A stretch of 64,000 bases of DNA from Mesostigma viride (taxonomy: Eukaryota; Streptophyta; Mesostigmatophyceae; Mesostigmatales; Mesostigmataceae), in assembly GCA_009746045.1 (NCBI GenBank), contig RPFO01000412.1, positions 123,501 through 187,500 on the forward strand, given 5' to 3'. Position 1 is the stretch's first letter. Each line of letters begins with the position of its first letter. The position numbers were made by a program, and so were the translations under genes. Below the pieces are notes generated by a model that saw only the letters and a program-made list of their open reading frames with translations, had not been told where the DNA came from and ran no database searches. This document shows positions 61,601-64,000 of the stretch, piece after piece.

Positions 61601-63313
61601 GAAGGGATGCTGTTCCCATCACCGTGAAGGGGTGCTGTACCCATCACCGTGAAGGGTGCTGTTCCCATCACCGTGAAGGGGTGCTGTTCCCATCACCGTG
61701 AAGGGGTGCTGTTCCCATCACCGTGAAGAGATGCTGTTCCCATCACCGTGAAGGGATGCTGTTCCCATCACCGTGAAGAGATGCTGTTCCCATCACCGTG
61801 AAGAGATGCTGTTCCCATCACCGTGAAGGGATGCTGTTCCCATCACCGTGAAGAGATGCTGTTCCCATCACCGTGAAGGGGTGCTGTTCCCATCACCGTG
61901 AAGGGATGCTGTTCCCATCACCGTGAAGGGATGCTGTTCCCATCACCGTGAAGGGATGCTGTTCCCATCACCGTGAAGGGATGCTGTTCCCATCATTGTG
62001 AAGGGGTGCTGTTCCCATCACCGTGAAGGGGTGGTGTTCCCATCACCGTGAAGGGATGCTGTTCCCATCACCGTGAAGGGATGCTGTTCCCATCACCGTG
62101 AAGGGATGCTGTTCCCATCATTGTGAAGGGGTGCTGTTCCCATCACCGTGAAGGGGTGCTGTTCCCATCACCGTGAAGAGATGCTGTTCCCATCACCGTG
62201 AAGGGGTGCTGTTCCCATCACCGTGAAGAGATGCTGTTCCCATCACCGTGAAGGGATGCTGTTCCCATCACCGTGAAGAGATGCTGTTCCCATCACCGTG
62301 AAGAGATGCTGTTCCCATCACCGTGAAGGGATGCTGTTCCCATCACCGTGAAGAGATGCTGTTCCCATCACCGTGAAGAGATGCTGTTCCCATCACCGTG
62401 AAGAGATGCTGTTCCCATCACCGTGAAGGGATGCTGTTCCCATCACCGTGAAGGGATGCTGTTCCCATCACCGTGAAGGGATGCTGTTCCCATCACCGTG
62501 AAGGGGTGCTGTTCCCATCACCGTGAAGGGGTGCTGTTCCCATCACCGTGAAGGGATGCTGTTCCCATCACCGTGAAGGGATGCTGTACCCATCACCGTG
62601 AAGAGATGCTGTTCCCATCACCGTGAAGGGATGCTGTTCCCATCACCGTGAAGGGATGCTGTTCCCATCACCGTGAAGGGGTGCTGTTCCCATCACCGTG
62701 AAGAGATGCTGTTCCCATCACCGTGAAGAGATGCTGTTCCCATCACCGTGAAGGGATGCTGTTCCCATCACCGTGAAGGGATGAGGCCCATGGCGTCTTC
62801 TTTGTACGACACCCCACGTACCTGTATACTACTATAAAGCAGTGTCAGTGTACATGGTCCACCGCGTGTGGTCCCTCGCCCGCTGTCTCTGCTTAGTGGC
62901 CTGCTTTCTGGGCCCGTGCTTGCCTCCAATAGCAAATTGTGGTATTATTATGCATGCTACAGTGTACGCATGTCGACCCTCTTGCCCACAGTGTGGCGGC
63001 GTTCCACCTGGGCCAATCTCGTCTCAAATCAAAATATGCATTATCATTACATTATTATATTATGTGAAGTTGCTTGCATTAGTTTCGCTGCCCCCAGCGT
63101 GCCGGCATTCCACCAGGGTTAGTGGGACCATGTTTCACATGCCGCTGCTGCTACTCAATGTGTGCGTGCTCGCCTCCACACCCCGCAGCATGGCGGCATT
63201 CCACCTGGGCCAGTTCAAGTCGGCCAAGGGTTGCTTCGCGACCGGCTACGAGCTGGACCCGCAGGTGTCGGCATACAAGATGTGGATGCGCAAGTGCGAC
63301 GCGGAGCTGGAAG
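55649..63313 (+). CDS. SGT1: SGT1 co-chaperone, TPR portion (3' end outside window)
   Basis: SGT1 is an HSP90 co-chaperone (TPR-CS-SGS) acting in kinetochore, SCF and plant immune-receptor assembly. Visible exons: 55649-55817, 56439-56508, 63189-63313; phases agree (G|AT, GG|C), giving 121 residues. Three TPR-like helices pairs are seen: 'GNQHFVEDDFERALQCYTHA', 'DAFNDADKSTQIDTTVAKAH' with 'LRKG', and 'MAAFHLGQFKSAKGCFATGY' with 'ELDPQ', then 'MRKCDAELE' like plant 'IDECDLRIAEEE'. The CS and SGS domains must lie beyond the right edge. I start at 55649 (MGENAEAL), where the family's N-terminus begins; in-frame ATGs at 55571 and 55592 are alternatives. Another TPR protein is possible but less likely. 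Intron 2 (6.7 kb) is filled by a satellite. Confidence 0.85.
57010..62783. repeat. 25-bp satellite, about 231 units, in SGT1 intron 2
   Basis: The unit is 'gatgctgttcccatcaccgt' plus 'gaaga' or 'gaagg'. It covers about 5.77 kb with one 24-bp unit near 61651. Variants at a few positions (gaagag/gg/cg, tgtaccc, cattgtg, gaaggcatg) mark individual units and reveal a higher-order period of 2,875 bp. No open frame of note crosses it because 25 is not a multiple of three and TGA recurs. Confidence 0.98.
62987..63122. repeat. SGT1: acceptor-edge echoes of SGT1 exon 3
   Basis: The real edge 'gcagcatggcggcattccac' (63185) is preceded by 'acagtgtggcggcgttccac' (62989) and 'ccagcgtgccggcattccac' (63094). 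All have AG directly before the shared block. Confidence 0.93.
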
Positions 63314-63625
63314 GTGGGTGGGTTGGTGGATGTGATTCTTGGTAGCGATGGAAGGTGGTTGGGTGGGTGGATGCAAGTATTGGTAGCGATGGAAGGTGTT
63401 AGGGTGGTGGATGCAAGTATTGGTAGTGATGGAAGGTGGTTGGGTGGGTGGATGCACTTATTTGTAGCGTTGGAAGGTGGTAGGGTGGTAGATGCAAGTA
63501 TTGGTAGCGTTGGAAGGTGGTTGGGTGGGAAAGGGAGGGTAGCCAGCGTGCAATGCCAGGCATCAGCGTACAAGGTGTGTGCGACGCCATGTTGGAGGCT
63601 GGGTGGGTGGTGGGTGGATGGTGTT
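63314..63625. repeat. SGT1: donor-edge echoes of SGT1 exon 3
   Basis: Five units of about 43 bp repeat the exon end and donor ('tggaaggtgggtgggt') with 'gatgcaagtattggtagcg' between them. At 63548-63620 a separate copy repeats about 60 nt of exon 3 ('gcatcagcgtacaaggtgtg', 'gcgacgcca...ggctgggtgg'). Confidence 0.9.
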
Positions 63626-63675
63626 TGACGCATGTACCGCTTCTGATGGAAGGTGGGCGGGTGCTGTGATTGTAT

Positions 63676-63862
63676 GGGTGGGTGGAAGGGTGGAAGGGTG
63701 GAAGGGTGGAAGGGTGGAAGGGTGGAAGGGTGGAAGGGTGGAAGGGTGGAAGGGTGGAAGGGTGGAAGGGTGGAAGGGTGGAAGGGTGGAAGGGTGGAAG
63801 GGTGGAAGGGTGGAAGGGTGGAAGGGTGGAAGGGTGGAAGGGTGGAAGGGTGGAAGGGTGGA
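63676..63862. repeat. 9-bp minisatellite
   Basis: About 20 copies of 'gtggaaggg' in SGT1 intron 3. The unit resembles the donor-edge motif 'ggaaggtgggt' of exon 3 and may derive from it. Confidence 0.95.
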
Positions 63863-64000
63863 AGGATGGAAGGAAGTATGGAAGGAAGGAAGGTGGGCGG
63901 GTGTTGTACGCGGAGGATAGGTGGAAGGTGGTGGGTGTGGGGTCCATGGAGGTGGGGGGTTGATGGGTCATGGAATCATTCCTTAACCAGGGGAGGGGAA

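Noticed and set aside
57010-62783. CRISPR-like array
   Set aside because: Units are contiguous 25-bp repeats with no spacers, inside an intron of a eukaryotic gene.

Overview
This window is nuclear DNA from an intron-rich eukaryote, most likely a flagellated green alga; a prasinophyte-type lineage is my guess, and the species is not identified. Three things point there. One gene is a plant-type, plastid-targeted protein with tandem GST/thioredoxin folds. One is a GT29 (sialyltransferase-like) enzyme. One is a complete ciliary transition-zone gene, RPGRIP1L. Coding exons are GC-rich, introns are long, and micro-, mini- and satellite repeats are abundant.

Layout, left to right. 1-1760: a possible first exon of plastid ribosomal protein bL9 (minus, tentative) and a divergent spacer. 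1761-10268 (+): TRM13 tRNA methyltransferase, 8 exons. 10269-13543: convergent spacer with two LINE reverse-transcriptase fragments and short AT-rich repeats. 13544-18839 (-): GT29-like enzyme, 3 exons. 18840-20112: divergent spacer. 20113-23913 (+): plastid double-GST-N protein, 3 exons. 23914-27810: convergent spacer with unassigned ORFs and a second copy of a repeat from the first spacer. 27811-54459 (-): RPGRIP1L, 26 exons, about 1466 aa. 54460-55648: divergent spacer. 55649 to beyond the right edge (+): SGT1, whose TPR part is present. A 25-bp satellite of about 231 units fills SGT1 intron 2. Gene models were built by hand from splice sites; every junction given keeps phase and matches the family.

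The genes do not form a pathway. What unites them is how their introns are built. At many splice junctions, in all five well-modelled genes and on both strands, the intron holds one to many degenerate copies of the adjacent exon edge, including the splice site and usually 10-60 nt of former coding sequence. Donor-edge copies lie downstream of the true donor, and acceptor-edge copies lie upstream of the true acceptor, so exons stay intact while introns fill with decoy sites. I call these exon-edge echoes. In the clearest ladder the copies become more diverged with distance from the exon. In one case the donor edge is repeated 13 times at exactly 66 bp, which keeps the reading frame, so each alternative donor would add 22 residues. 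This looks like an intron-growth process by repeated junction-spanning duplication, and it is the main discovery candidate here.
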